NCBI GenBank assembly: GCA_943736015.1
Contig: OX031070.1
Span: 25,441,673-25,505,672 of the forward strand
DNA from: Tridacna crocea
Lineage: Eukaryota > Mollusca > Bivalvia > Cardiida > Cardiidae
Direction: 5' to 3'
DNA length: 64,000 nucleotides
Position numbers and translations under genes: made by a program. The notes below the pieces were generated by a model. It saw only the letters and a program-made list of their open reading frames with translations, ran no database searches and was not told the origin of the DNA. Of this stretch, positions 45,601 through 58,200 are shown in pieces (the stretch's first letter is position 1; the number at the start of each line of letters is the position of its first letter).

Positions 45601-48068
45601 ACAGTCCCGTCTTGTATAGATCTATCTATCAAGAATAGGCATTTCTCACATTTAACAATTTTGTCTCCGGATAGAAAACATTGTGGGAAAAGGAGATTAA
45701 TGCTAACTACCCTTTTCCTACAACCTGATCAAATAACAAAATCACCATCCAAATAACACCTATCTGCAAATGTTTTCAATTTGGTCAAGTAAAAAATTTT
45801 GTTATTTGGCAAAAAAATCTCTGTGATTAACCACCAACTCTGAATGCAGTATTAACTAAAAAATTTTAAATTATTACCTGAGACTAATACTCTAAATTCT
45901 GAACGTCTAGATGGTGGGCCACCACCTCGACCTCTGCCAAAGCCACCACCACCACCACCACCACCAAAATCTCTACCCCTGCCCCCTCCACCCCCGTGGT
46001 AGCCACCACCTCCGCCACTGTATTCCCCTGATCCACCCGGTCCAGACCCTCTAGGGAACTCCACCCGCAATGTGTATCCATCATAGTTATAGCCATCCCG
46101 GTCTTTTACTGCATCACAAGCATCGCTGTACAAATAGAAAAAAAAAATAACCATGAGGATCAACAGCCATATTTGTAACTTAATATAAGATGCAAAAAAC
46201 ATTTGATCAAATAAAGATTGAAAAACACACACACACTAATAAAATCATGATTAATCAGCTTACATTTTTCATCAAGTAGAGCACAAAAAAGAACATGCTC
46301 AACATACTGAGCACGAGTGCATTTCCTTCAAGGCATGGTAAGTTGTACCTGTGACATTCGGTGATTCCTCTGTAGACACCTTTTCACTGGAGATATCAGT
46401 CATGTTCTACAATTTTTTTTAATATTTCTCTTCATCGAGGAGACCATCCTCTGATGTCACGGGAAGAGCCAGGAAGTGTATTTTCAGATTACGTATAGAG
46501 TCAAATATCTTTTCTTTAAAAGAGAATACAGTCAAATACTTTTGTTAATTACTTATAGAAAAATCTTGCGTATCATGTGATGTCCATAAATATATCTAAA
46601 AATGAAAAAAGTACTAGTTATACATAATCCGAAAATACGTTTCCTGGCTCTTCCACTCGAGTAAGTGATGAAATGCATGTTTTTTTCTCACGATCAGCAT
46701 TCAAATTGAAAATATTTGTATTTAGACCGAAGGAATGTTGAATACACAAGCAACAGGTATGTTTAAATCCTAGTTTTGTGCTCCACTTGCGAAATTATAG
46801 GAGTTCAATCTTGCGCACAAAATCTGTGCGGAACTTTCGACTAATTTTGTCCGGATTGTCTCTGTACCAAGGGGAGACCAGTCAAAAAGTAACATCGCCT
46901 TTGGGGAGTTATCTGTACTAGGAATACGTTTGAAATTGAAAGACTAAATTGTTTCGGTAATTTGGAAACTGGAAAGTAAGTGTTATAGTCCACTAAGTCG
47001 TTTCTTGGGAATGCTCAAGTACGGATGAGTTTTCTTCTTTGGTATGAACACAGGAATTTGACATTCTATAACCAAAATAAATGATAAAACATGAGAAAAA
47101 ATCTCCCCTATATAATATGAACACAAGGAACGCAACGTCTCGATTGCTGGCGCTAGCACCCGACAGCCTTTCCCAACCAAAATCACCCTGAAACAAACAT
47201 TGATCATAATCTCATTTAGCCTAGCGATAGACAAGACAATAATGTACCTGCGTCATCCAGCGATACCTCAGTAGACACCTTTCAACCTGAGATATCCGTC
47301 ATGTTTTACAGCTCTATCAGGACATTTTGATTTATCCGGGTAGCCATTCGCTGACATCACAGAAAGTAGCAGGTAGCGTATTTTCGTATTACTTATTACT
47401 ATTATTTTTTTTCTTTTTCAAGATACTTATGGACATCACATGATACCGAAGATTTTTCTAGAATCTTCAGTATCATGTGATGTCCATAAATATCTTAAAA
47501 ACGAAAAAAAAAAAAAATTATAAGTAATACGAAAATACGCTTCCTTGCACTTTCTGTGACCTCAGTGCCCATTTTATTAGTTGTCATTGGAAATTCTGTC
47601 GCATACAGCCGTTCGAAAAGATGCAGGTAAAATCGTATTTTTTCCGTAAGCGTTTAATGAATGGCTGATATGAAGGTGTTAGCGAAGACCAGTCACAAAA
47701 CTAGCATCGGAGCAGACACCTTCAGACTGAAGGTAGTCGGGTGCTAGCGCCAGCAATCGAGACGTTGCGTTCCTAGTGTTTATATTATATAGGGAAGTTT
47801 TTTTTTCATGTTTTAACATTTATTTTGGTTATAGAATGTCAAATTCCTATGGTACGAAAATCAATAACAAGGTATTTGCCACCATTTGAAACCAGAATAG
47901 GTTTGATTACCGAGGATCTTCAAACTCGACAAAACAGAACGGTGGGCCGCGTCTGGTTTTCAAGTCTACGAAATTGATTTTCCCAAATTTGTAGAAAAGG
48001 TCTTCAATATCACGCGCCCGGATGTCAGGCGGAAGATTGCCACAGTAAATTCTACAGTCTCTGGCCAT
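42669..48068 (-). CDS. SRSF1: Serine/arginine-rich splicing factor 1 (SF2/ASF)
   Basis: Nuclear SR protein that binds exonic enhancers and controls constitutive and alternative splicing. Minus-strand exons 47911-48068, 45878-46125, 44057-44229 and 42669-42836 join into 248 aa plus stop. RRM1 (about 6-80) has RNP2 IYCGNL and RNP1 PPFCFVEF. A long glycine-rich hinge (about 85-120) leads to RRM2 (about 134-190), which carries the [20 protein letters not shown] block diagnostic of SRSF1-type pseudo-RRMs. The C-terminal RS domain is short, with about seven RS dipeptides in two clusters, ending SRSRSRSPY. The longer hinge and shorter RS tail offset each other, so total length equals the human protein. 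The start is the Met of [12 protein letters not shown]; codons upstream in frame have no good ATG. A possible poly(A) signal is at 42306-42311, read on the minus strand. An alternative 3' end giving a longer RS tail cannot be excluded. Confidence 0.95.
43744..43971. repeat. TTAA element, SRSF1 intron 3
   Basis: Both TTAA ends; stem has a one-base deletion in GTGGCAAAGGAG. Confidence 0.87.
44299..44526. repeat. TTAA element, mixed subfamily, SRSF1 intron 2
   Basis: CCCTTTCCCATACAAC ends combined with the GAAATTGCTCGTAACGAGC core that otherwise goes with the other subfamily. Stem nearly perfect. Confidence 0.88.
44800..45008. repeat. TTAA element with half a stem, SRSF1 intron 2
   Basis: Left stem arm deleted: GAAAACATTG runs straight into TAACCAGCATTTTCTCC. 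Confidence 0.78.
45388..45820. repeat. Two degraded TTAA elements, SRSF1 intron 2
   Basis: One stem centres on 45535 (GAACATGCTGATTACCAGCA), a second remnant on 45695. End TIRs are poorly preserved. Confidence 0.6.
46325..46700. repeat. Foldback element in SRSF1 intron 1, copy 1
   Basis: Shares CTGTAGACACCTTTTCA, GTCATGTT, GATGTCACGG and GAAAATACG blocks with 47238-47560, and both halves mirror around a centre with TCATGTGATGTCCATAAATA. Confidence 0.65.
47040..47860. mobile_element. Composite inverted-repeat element, SRSF1 intron 1
   Basis: Outer arms of about 125 bp (47040-47175 and 47735-47860; e.g. GCGCTAGCACCCGAC against GTCGGGTGCTAGCGC). Between them is a second foldback (47355-47545) whose arms carry TATGGACATCACATGATACC and its complement. 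Confidence 0.75.
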
Positions 48069-50143
48069 GTTTGATTCAAGTTCAACGTTGTTCACCCCGT
48101 TATGCTGTTACAAAGAATTTTGCGATGGTTTCTGGCCACGTTGAATTGAAGTGAGGCTGGGAACCACAGTGACGCAAAGTATTTTTCCCACAATTCATAG
48201 CTTATCTCGACAACTCGGCTAGTTACGTATATGATCCGATATTTACCGAATGTTTTCGGGTGACTAAAGATTCGGCCCAAAGAACATTCGATCTAAAGGA
48301 AAAAATGGAATTTAAGTCCGACTCACATAGTCAGATTACAGAACACACGAAATACGTAAGACTGCTAATTATGTCTCATAACTCTCAAAATTCGTTTGTT
48401 TTATTCCACTTTCATTAATCTCAAACTTATTTTACGGTGTTAATATAAGATCTATTGCCCCTCTCTCTCTTTTTGGTCTGCAATAAACAATGGGACCGAA
48501 ACGAATGTAGGCCTAGCGACTATAAATTGACCCCCCCCCCCCATAATAATTTCTATCCCTTAAACTAGGAGGCTATGATTCTGAATCAAATAAATTTTAC
48601 AAACACCTGAATTGTTTGCTTTGGGCGCCATACGATGTTACATTCATATCTCAAATGCAGACAGATCACGGTGAGAATTCGCAGTGGATAAGGTACATAA
48701 CTCTATCATCTTCGTTATCGCAATTACGGCCCCTTTTTAATTAAAGCTTTAAAGTTTTTTGACAAGGGAATAACTTTCAAAGTATTTACAGAAGCTTAAT
48801 TCAGATGAATTTAAATCACATTTACGACAAGGGCTGTGGAGTCCAGAAGATCCATTAAGTACTGTCGTCAGCCCTTTCTCATGAAATACGCACAGTACAT
48901 GGGTTTTCATCCACTGCATACCTTTCAAAGTATAGATCATATAAAGCTTTTTATTTCAAGCTTTACATTTACAGGTAGATCACACTATAAACAAGTGCAG
49001 TGCACAAGTTTGACATAGATCTCTGGTTTCGGTGTATTACGGAGCTAAATTGCCCCCATCCCCCCACCCCCTTTGTCTTTTTAATTCCATCAGGGATACT
49101 AGATAGATGTCTATATAGGATCCCTGATTCCATGGAGCATCAGTTCTAAAATACAAAAGCTGTTCAGTCCAAATTTAATTCAAATTTAGATCACATTGAA
49201 AAAAGGTGAAATGTGCAAGATTGGTAATGTTCATGGAGAATTTGGAAGACAGCAAGGTACAAAGCTGAAGACCTATATAGCTATGACTCCGTCTTCAGTA
49301 TGGGCTATGCCCTTTGTTATCTTAAAGGCGAATTTTAGTCCGAAGCCTCTAAATCCATTCCGAGAATATATTTTTGAATTGTTTATTAAATGTATATACC
49401 ATTTATACGCTGATAAAGAGCACTTCAAACAGCACTTTCAAAACGGCGACCTCGTAAGCAAGATTTGAGGTGCGAATCGAGCCAAAAGACACAAGGAGAG
49501 AGGTCCGGACTATATAAGAAGGATGTGGTAAAACCTCGATTATCTGTTCCACTAAATAAGCTCGAACCAAGGCTGACCGGAGGGCCGCGTTAGATCATGA
49601 GTTAATCTCATCTTACCCACTCCGAACATTGAGTTCTTTGTAAAGTAGTGATTAACAACAGCAGCAAGAAAGTTTTCATGGTAAAATGTTCTAGGGACGG
49701 TATCATGCACATGCACATCAACATAAGCTATTTTTCTCTCTAAAACAATAGTGCTTACATGTATAACTCTCTTGGTTGACGCTCCTGGTGCGTCAAGCTA
49801 CTGGGCGTTCACTGTTTTGACCTACTCACCTATTGACACTTAGCTTATTGTCACATTTTGTCACTGGGCTTATTGTCAGGCTAAAAAGAAAGTAAAGCAA
49901 ACGTTTCATCCTTTGTGACAACTTCTCTGGGGCGTCTAGGGTCTCGATCTTTAATCCCCGTCAAAAATACCATTATGTACTTGCACGTAAAAATTGTGGC
50001 TTAATGTTAGTTTCTAACAACTACTTCAAACAGCGTCCTTCGTATTTACAAAGGTTCAGATCCCATGTCCCAAACAGGTAGACATCCCCCCTTGGGACAA
50101 GTATCGAAGAGTGCACAAGATGAGTTACCCTGTTTAACACATC

Positions 50144-50374
50144 TTAACCTTTACCCCATAAGGCATTTCTATGGTATCTCTAATTGACCATAAATAACCG
50201 CAAGGATGAAGCTGTTTCTTATTTGTATGTGACACCTTTTGACAGCATAGAAAACATTGTGGCAATAGGTGAAATTGCTAGTCAAGAGCAATTTCACCTT
50301 TCGCTACAATGTTTTCCAAAGGATCATACAAGCAACGCGTAGAAATGAGTATCTATGGAGTATTTTAGGGTTAA
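50144..50374. repeat. TTAA element, TGAGTATCTATGGAG subfamily
   Basis: Both TTAA ends; diverged core GTGAAATTGCTAGTCAAGAG and complement. The only clear copy between 46 and 52.9 kb. Confidence 0.85.
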
Positions 50375-50809
50375 CTCATTGCCCTTTGTTATTCTTCCAC
50401 CTTTTTAGGAATTGAGCTATTTTTGATAGACGAAGGAGATCCGCATGTTTGGAAAGACAATTTAAACGATACATATGTACTAGTTTTCAGACTTTGTTCT
50501 GCCAGATTTTAACCCATTTCATCCTTAGTTTATGAGACAATAACCATTCTTGTGTCTTCGTGCCAAATCTTGTCCCAGGTTGCACTGATTACAACGGGCA
50601 GAAAATGCTTTTATGTGCTCTTGAGACCTTTTAAGCTATCCCTATTGTCATGGACAGTTTTAGATGAGAACAAATCCCGGGAGGCTCTTTATCCAATACA
50701 TTCCATTTATTATTTACCTATACATAGCTAACCAATAACTGAACAATTATACACCAGAAATTTTTAACCGCTATGGCTCAGTGGAGATGTATCTTTGGAA
50801 GTTTTTCAG

Positions 50810-51345
50810 CATTATTTCCCGCTAGATGGCATTCTACAAATACTCATCTATGTAATTTGGGCATCCCGGGTACACAGGACCGGACCACATTTCCATACGC
50901 GAAAACCGTTACTTCGAATTTCAAACTAAAATAAACGTCACCTACTCACTATTTAAAACGCTACCTAGCACGATTCGGTCAGCTATGATCAGCAGTTTAG
51001 AGAAATATGGAGCTAAAACAGGCCTGAGTTTTCTTCAAACGTATTAATAAAAGCCATTTTCTCCATTGCTACTTTATAGCGCGTAATATTACAGTCTCCC
51101 CGATAGCAGGGAGAGTGATGCTTCATATAAGACAGGTCGATTTAGCTTTTGAAGAATATGACATGCACAGACAACGAGTTTTTCAATATTTCACTACCGA
51201 TGTAGATCTAGTATGTTCTGGATATTTTTTCTGTCCTTCAATTATTGCCTTTAAAAAAATATTTCCCAATTGTAATTGTTGTCTGCGCATGACACACTCT
51301 TCAAAGGTTCAATCTGTCTGCTTCAACCTATATCACGAAATCTGT
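50810..51345 (+). repeat. Dispersed repeat, plus-strand copy
   Basis: Matches 23100-23290 at its start and the reverse complement of 20990-21470 further on. Part of its end folds back on itself (GACATGCACAGACAAC near 51165 against TTGTCTGCGCATGACA near 51280). Confidence 0.6.
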
Positions 51346-52272
51346 TTTTTTTTTTTTTAAATCCATTACTTTATGATAGGGATAATTGTTTATGACTACT
51401 TCCAGTATCGCATTTGGATCTGGCCTCCTTTTGTCAGCATGCCAGTTGAAAACAAAACGCTTTGTGTAAAGAGGAGTATTGATTATGTTGCAGCTCGGTT
51501 TATTTTTTTTACTCTGTTGCAGGATCATTCCAAACATTTGTAACAGGTGGAGAGTGATATCGGGATGCCATATCAACATTTTTTTTTTTAACAACCCTAA
51601 ATAAAGCAGGAAAAATGTACCCTATATTTTTTTCGAAAACATTACCTGAACAAATTTACATGAAATAAATAACCTCTATTACCATATATTACACGCTTGA
51701 GTTATTGTCCGAACTTAGCTTCGGCTAATGTCGTCTGCATGCAGAAGTTCTATGTGCACGTTTCTAAACTCTTTATATAGTGTCTTAAAGGAAACTTGAA
51801 ATACCTGAAATAACCATTATATTGTTGGTTGAAATGTGGTAACACTTTGCGGGTGACTTAGATCTAAGATGCACTTTATGTGCAGCCTGATCTTAATTTA
51901 TGCCACCCGCAGAAGCTTTTTATTTTGACAAAGGCCCAGTAGGGGTCAAACCCGACATTTACCATTAACAAAGTTCTCGTGCGGTCCGATTATACCCGAT
52001 GATTTAAATATTCACGTTTTAATTATTCTTTGCATTGATGTCAATTTCAGGTCAATTAAATGCAGTAATACCTGCTTTATTATAACACTTCCTTGTCTGT
52101 ATTGTTCGTTTAACTGATGAACGATCAACTCTTGGGACGAATGGACAATCGCGAAAAATCGCTGAACCATTTATGTAATTCAGAATCAGACGGACGCTTG
52201 CTAAGTTAATCGGCCTCTACGATATTGTACAGAACTTGATAACAGAATCTTGAATTTTAATCAAAACTGACG

Positions 52273-55200
52273 ATGGCATCTCCTGCAAGACAATCTTTTC
52301 TTTTATTTATGAAGAAATTAAATAGTTTTGCTAAATTTACCACAGTGACAAGTCGCCAAATAAAACCTGGGGCAAGTACATTGGCAACACGTGGGTGCAT
52401 GACATTGAAAAGCGCAGGGGTAAACTTCAACAGAAGTATCCATTGTAGTAGCAGAGCTTTCAAACTGTCAGGTTGGTTATACAAACTTAGATTTTAAAGA
52501 ATATCTCGGCGGATTTATCAGTCTGGTCCCGAGCTTTGTATTATACAAATTTGCCTCAAACAATTCAACTTTTCATGACGAGTTTGCCCCTGTAAAATGA
52601 TGCAAGCTCTAAACTCTTTTCAGGCGTCAAAACTATCATAAATAATCTAAATAGAGGAGATACCAGTATTATGCATAATTTTCAGATGACAAATTATTAT
52701 GATAGTTGTGGTTCAAACTGCAGAATTTATGTTCAACTGGCAAAAACCTTTGAAATAGAAATGATGTTTGTTACCATCTTTTTCTCCTTTCTTTACTATG
52801 TTCTCCAAAGTTTTCTGACTCTACATTTAAAACCAAGATCAGACTGCATCCTCATTACAGTCTGATCTTGAATAATACCACTGATAAAACCAGCTTTAGA
52901 CTATGTTGATGAAAAGGTTAAACTAGATTCCTGTTGCTAGTCTTTCTATATGAGTGATTCAAGTAAAGACTTAACCCTTAACCAAACAATCCCTAGTTTT
53001 AGGACCCTGAGATAGAAGCCTTTTGAAAACATTGTGGGAAAAAGAGAAAATGCTGGTAATATTTTCTATCCTACTGGAAACAAATTTTAACTTTTGAGTC
53101 ACATTTGTTGTTTGCATCTGCTTTCAATTTGGACTGGTCTGATATTTTATTTGGTAGTGCAATCCGATCATGGACCTATACTGTCCTACGAAGAGGATTT
53201 TTTTTCTTTTTTTTTATGACTGCTTTTATTTAATTCCAAAGCATTATTTTTAGCCAAATATCTTTTTATGCCACGATCTTTTCTGTCCAGTCGAAGGCAA
53301 ATAGCATCATTTTACAGAGCTGCATATAGAGGGAGTAATTATGATAAATTCAAAATTCTAAAAAAAAATCAAATAAACCCTATGTCATGGATACTCATTA
53401 GGATCGTCTCAACGAGATGATTCTAATGAGTACCCACAACATAGGGTTTTGTAGGGAAATTATACCATCACTCCCTCTTATTTGGAGCTATGAATGATGT
53501 GAATTTGCCATCAGCAAATGTTTCAATTTTGACTTGTCTAAAATTCCAACATCTGTCAAAGCCTTGTTAAAGCCTTTGGTTTCATTTGTTACTTTATGTG
53601 GGTCATGCACAACACTATACATTTCACACAGACTTTTTATTCCTAGACTTTTCAACTTTAGTTGCAGATCAAGAAATGAGCAATGTTCTTGACAGAGAAA
53701 TCAAGGACGAGAGTCAAAAAACAGTCAAAGCCCAGAACATTAAAGGCTGGAAAACCGAGACAGATGGGGCAAATGTTACCCTGACTAAATCACATGGAAA
53801 TGAACAGTGAGTATTACCAGACAATAAGTTTTGTGCTTACCAAGGGTGAAAGCAGCTGCAGACTCTGTGGCTAGAATGATGAAATGTCTTCAAGATATTG
53901 CAACATTGTGGAAAAGCAAAAAAATTGCAGGTAACATGCATTTTCTTCTTTCACAAATCTGAGGGTGGTTAACTCATTACCAAACAACTAAAATTTTAAG
54001 TTTGTCCAAATCGAAAGTGTTTGATGACGACAAAATAAAAGTGCTTTCGATTTGGACAAGTCAAAAATTTTGAAGCTCTTGTGATTTATTTCCAGACTGA
54101 AGATAACGTTAAGCGTGAACAACAGTGTGTTTGTGCCAGGTTTAGAGTCAGAAGAATTGGAAGAGGGTCAGGAGGTTAGTTTACTCTTCTTATCACATAA
54201 CCTTGAATCTCAATAACCCTGAAGACTGTGCGTTTTGAAAAGATTTCGAGAAAAAGAGAACATTCTATAATTTTAAATAGCCAATGACCCTGAGGAAGGA
54301 GGCTATTTACAAAATGGTGGAAAAAGGAGAAAATGCGTTTAACATTTTCTGTGTTTCCTGCAATGTTTTCTTCCATTTCAGTGATAAGTCCCCTCTGGTC
54401 ATTTGAGCAACATTGAATTTGTTGTCTACAGTTGCTTGTAATGTGGACAAGCCTAAAACTTTGATGCTTGTTAACTCTTTACCACACAATGACAGCTTTT
54501 TACGATACTGGGTATGAAACCTTTTGAAAAAATTGTGGGAAAAGGAGAAGATGCTGGTTACCAGCATTTTCTCATTTTCCCACAAAGTTTTTGACCCATT
54601 CAAAGAAAAATTGTGTCATTTGAGCTGCTTTGAAACTGTCGTTTGCAAAGGCTTTGGATTTGGATAGGTCTAAAACTTTGCTATGTATATGCTAAAGGAT
54701 GAAAGAGTTAACTCTGTATCGGACTGAATGCATTTGATGAGTACATAATTGAATTTGAAAATGGTGGGAAAAAAAATGAAATGCTGATGACTGGTATTTT
54801 CTTCTTTTGCCCGCAAGTTTTCTACCCTTTGAACAACAAATCCAATTATTTGCACCATGTAAAGGATGGAAATTATTGTGTAAAAAAGATGACATGCTGG
54901 TGATCTTCATTTCCTTCTTTTCCCATTAAGTTTTCTACCCTATGAAAGAAAAATTCAATTATTTGCGCAAAAAAAAAATTTGATGGCTGGTAAACAGTTA
55001 ACCCTTTACTGCTTAATCAAGTTTTCACCAACTTTGGATGGCTTTTGAAAACATGGTAGGAAGAGGAGAAAATGCTGGTTACCAGCATTTTCTCCTTTTC
55101 CAACGATGTTTTCCACTCCTTCAATTACAAATCCCATCATTCTGAGCCAACTTTCATTTGTTGTCTACAAAATGCTTTCGAGTTTTTGTTGTTTGATGAA

Positions 55201-58200
55201 AAGTGCACTTTGATCACAGCTGGGCTTGTTTCTATTTTATCGTTTAATCAGTTACTTACTTTCCTTTTGTTAGCTACTCATAACAAGATATAAGATGGGC
55301 ATTGTGTGGTCATGATTGTGTTTTTTTTCTTGTACTTTTTATGTAGGCTGCACCAGTATCGAGGCCAAACTTTGATGTGGACATTATAAAAAGTTCTGGT
55401 AAAACACTGAGGCTTGTGTGTGAATTCCAAGACGGGTCTGAAATATATGATGATCAGGAGGAAGAAGCCGAAGGTTGGAAATGTTTGGTTAATTAACTCT
55501 TTACCACACAATCCCGACTTTCAACACCCTAAGAAAGAAGCCTGTAGAAAACATTGTGGGAAAAGGAGGTATGCTGTTAACCAGCATTTTCTCCTATTTC
55601 CACAATGTTTTCTACCCTGCTGGAAACAAATTTCAATTCTCGAGTTACATTTGTCGTCTGCAAACGCTTTTAATTTGGACCAGTCTAAAATTTTGTCGTT
55701 TGGTAAAGGGTTAAGAGACTTTTTGCCTTTCTGCCTTTTCTATGCGGTTGAATTTTGGGCCTTCCGAAAAAATTGCTTAGGACTTGTTATGTATTAGTTA
55801 TTTATATTCCATCTGTACACATGTGTGGTAAACATGGAAAAACAATACTGGCTCCGATCTACACCCCTGGATAACTATGTCTCTGAATTGTGAACTTGGA
55901 GCCAAGGTGATGCGTTTGGCATTGAAAAATACAAACCCTCCATTGTCGGGCCAATCAAATCACAGGTCTTCGAGGTCACATTTCTTTTGTCAATCAGTTA
56001 AGATGTCACACTCAAAATCCAACAACACAGATAAATAAAGGATAATCAACTGGTTATTTTTGATATGAAAAATATCTCGCGAGGATGTGTTGTTAGGCGT
56101 TGAAAGAACGAGTGCGCAGCACAAGTTTTTTTAACGCCTTACGACGCATCTGAGTGAGATATTTTTCATGTCAAAAATAACCAGTTGATTATTCTATTTA
56201 TTATATACCTTATCAACATTATTATTTTCAATTTTTCGTTTGAAAGTCGAAAAAAAATGTCCAAAAAAAAAAAAGTAGTACCTAAATTACAGCAGGAAGT
56301 AAAAGTGAAAGTTGATACCATCACTAGTGATGATATCAAAATTTATTACACTGGGAAATTCCAGGATTTCACTGCTTGGTAAAATTATTCTCATGCGAAA
56401 GAGCTGTGATAAAAGGATAGGTATTCTTGCATAAAGCTCTGTTCCTTCAGTTTTACATCAAGTAAGATTCAGAACATTGACAGGCCATCTATATTGAAAA
56501 AAAATGTTTTTGTATGGTTGGTCCAAGTGTTAGTTGCTTGCAGAAAAACAAATATCAGAATCTTTACCAAACGGCAAAATTTAGACTGGTCCAAATTGAA
56601 AACACTTGCAGACGACAAAATAAACATAACTCAAAAATTGAAATTTGTTTCTAGCAGTGTAGAAAACATTGTGGGAAAAGGAGATAATGCTGGTTACCCG
56701 CATTTTCTCCTTTTTTCCACAATGTTTACCAAAGGTTCTATCTCAGGGTCATAAAAACCAGGAATTGTTTGGTAAAGGGTTAAGTAAACAAAAGATAGAG
56801 TGACCCGGCAGGTTTTAATTAATCTAGTTTTGAAATTAAACTCTCTCTCTCAGATTAATATTTGGACCAGCTAAAGACAGTACAATAATAGATCGTCATC
56901 TTCACAAAAATTTCCCTTCTTGTATATGATACGAGTTAAATTCAAATGCATTTTAACACATCTTTTGTTTATTTTTGGCAGCTGTTGTTTAAGTTTAACC
57001 CTTTACCACACAATCACAACTTTCAACAACCCTGAGTAAGAAGCCTTACGAAAACATTGTAGGAAAAGAAGAAAATGCTGGTAACCTTTTCCCACAAAGT
57101 TTTTTACCTTTTTCAACACAAATTCAATTTTCAAGCCATATTCATTTTGTTGTTTGCTAATGCTTTCAGTTTGGACAAGTCCACGATTGTGTCGTTTGGC
57201 AAAGAGTTAAAAGAAGCAGTAATTGAAATCTGTATAAGTTGTAAGGCCTTGTTTTACAATCACTGTAACACAGATTTTTCTATGTGGATCACTATTTTAG
57301 TCCATTTCCTGTTTATGTCTAAAGTACAAAATGTGAATGACAAACCAGGGGACGTAGTAATTTAGGTTTCTTTCATATTACCTTTCAGATGAGTTTGATA
57401 TTGTTGAGGTCCAGTTTTTTGAAGGAGAGCAGAAAGAGAAAGATTTTTTTATAACTGGAGAATCTTTAGATGGAGTAAGTAGCTAGCCTAAGTAAAACCG
57501 TTCAGCTGTGAGAGAAGAATGTTGAATAACATTCTTTACCAAACTTGCTATTGTTGCCTATCCACTTTGTGCCAGGACCCCTTTCCAGCTGTACTACACA
57601 TAAAGGTTTTCTTGTGTTCTTGAGGAAGACAGGCCTTCTCAAATATTGTGGGAATAGGAGAAAATGCTATGACCAGTTTTTTATCCTTATTCCACAACAT
57701 TTTTACTCCTTCAAAAGACGATTCTTAGTGAATTGTTAATTTTATTTGCCAATAAAAAGGAACTTTTATCAAACACAAAGATGCAGACTGGACCTATTCA
57801 TGATATATAACTCTCTACCAAATAATCAAGAGTTTTTAAAACTCTATAAAAAAGCTTTTAATAACACTGTGGTAAAAGAGAAATGCTGGTAAACAGCATT
57901 TCTCCTTTTCCGACAATGTTTTCTACCCTGGACAGAACTTGTCTTTTGAGTTGCATAAATGTTGCCTGAAAATGCTTTTAGTTTGGTGGAGTCCAAAATT
58001 GTGTCATTTCATAAAAGTAAGAGAATACTGAGTAATGGTATTTGAAATTGAACGCATGTTTCTTTTTTAATCCTTTCCCAAATGGCAAATTTTGGACCAG
58101 GCCAAATTGAAAGTATTTTGCAGATGACAAATCAACAGTTGCTAAAAAGATGATTTTTCTATATGATAGGGTAGAAAACATTGTGGGAAAGGGAGAAAAT

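Larger units (their letters stand above)
48069..52272. other. Upstream region between divergent SRSF1 and C1QBP
   Basis: Promoters of both genes should be here. No exon recognised. It holds a poly(C) run (48529-48542), one TTAA element (50144-50374) and a dispersed repeat (about 50810-51345). The stretch 48300-50140 shows nothing else that I can name. Confidence 0.6.

Noticed and set aside
49196..49468. 90-codon open frame between SRSF1 and C1QBP
   Set aside because: No family recognised and no exon context; insufficient support for a gene.
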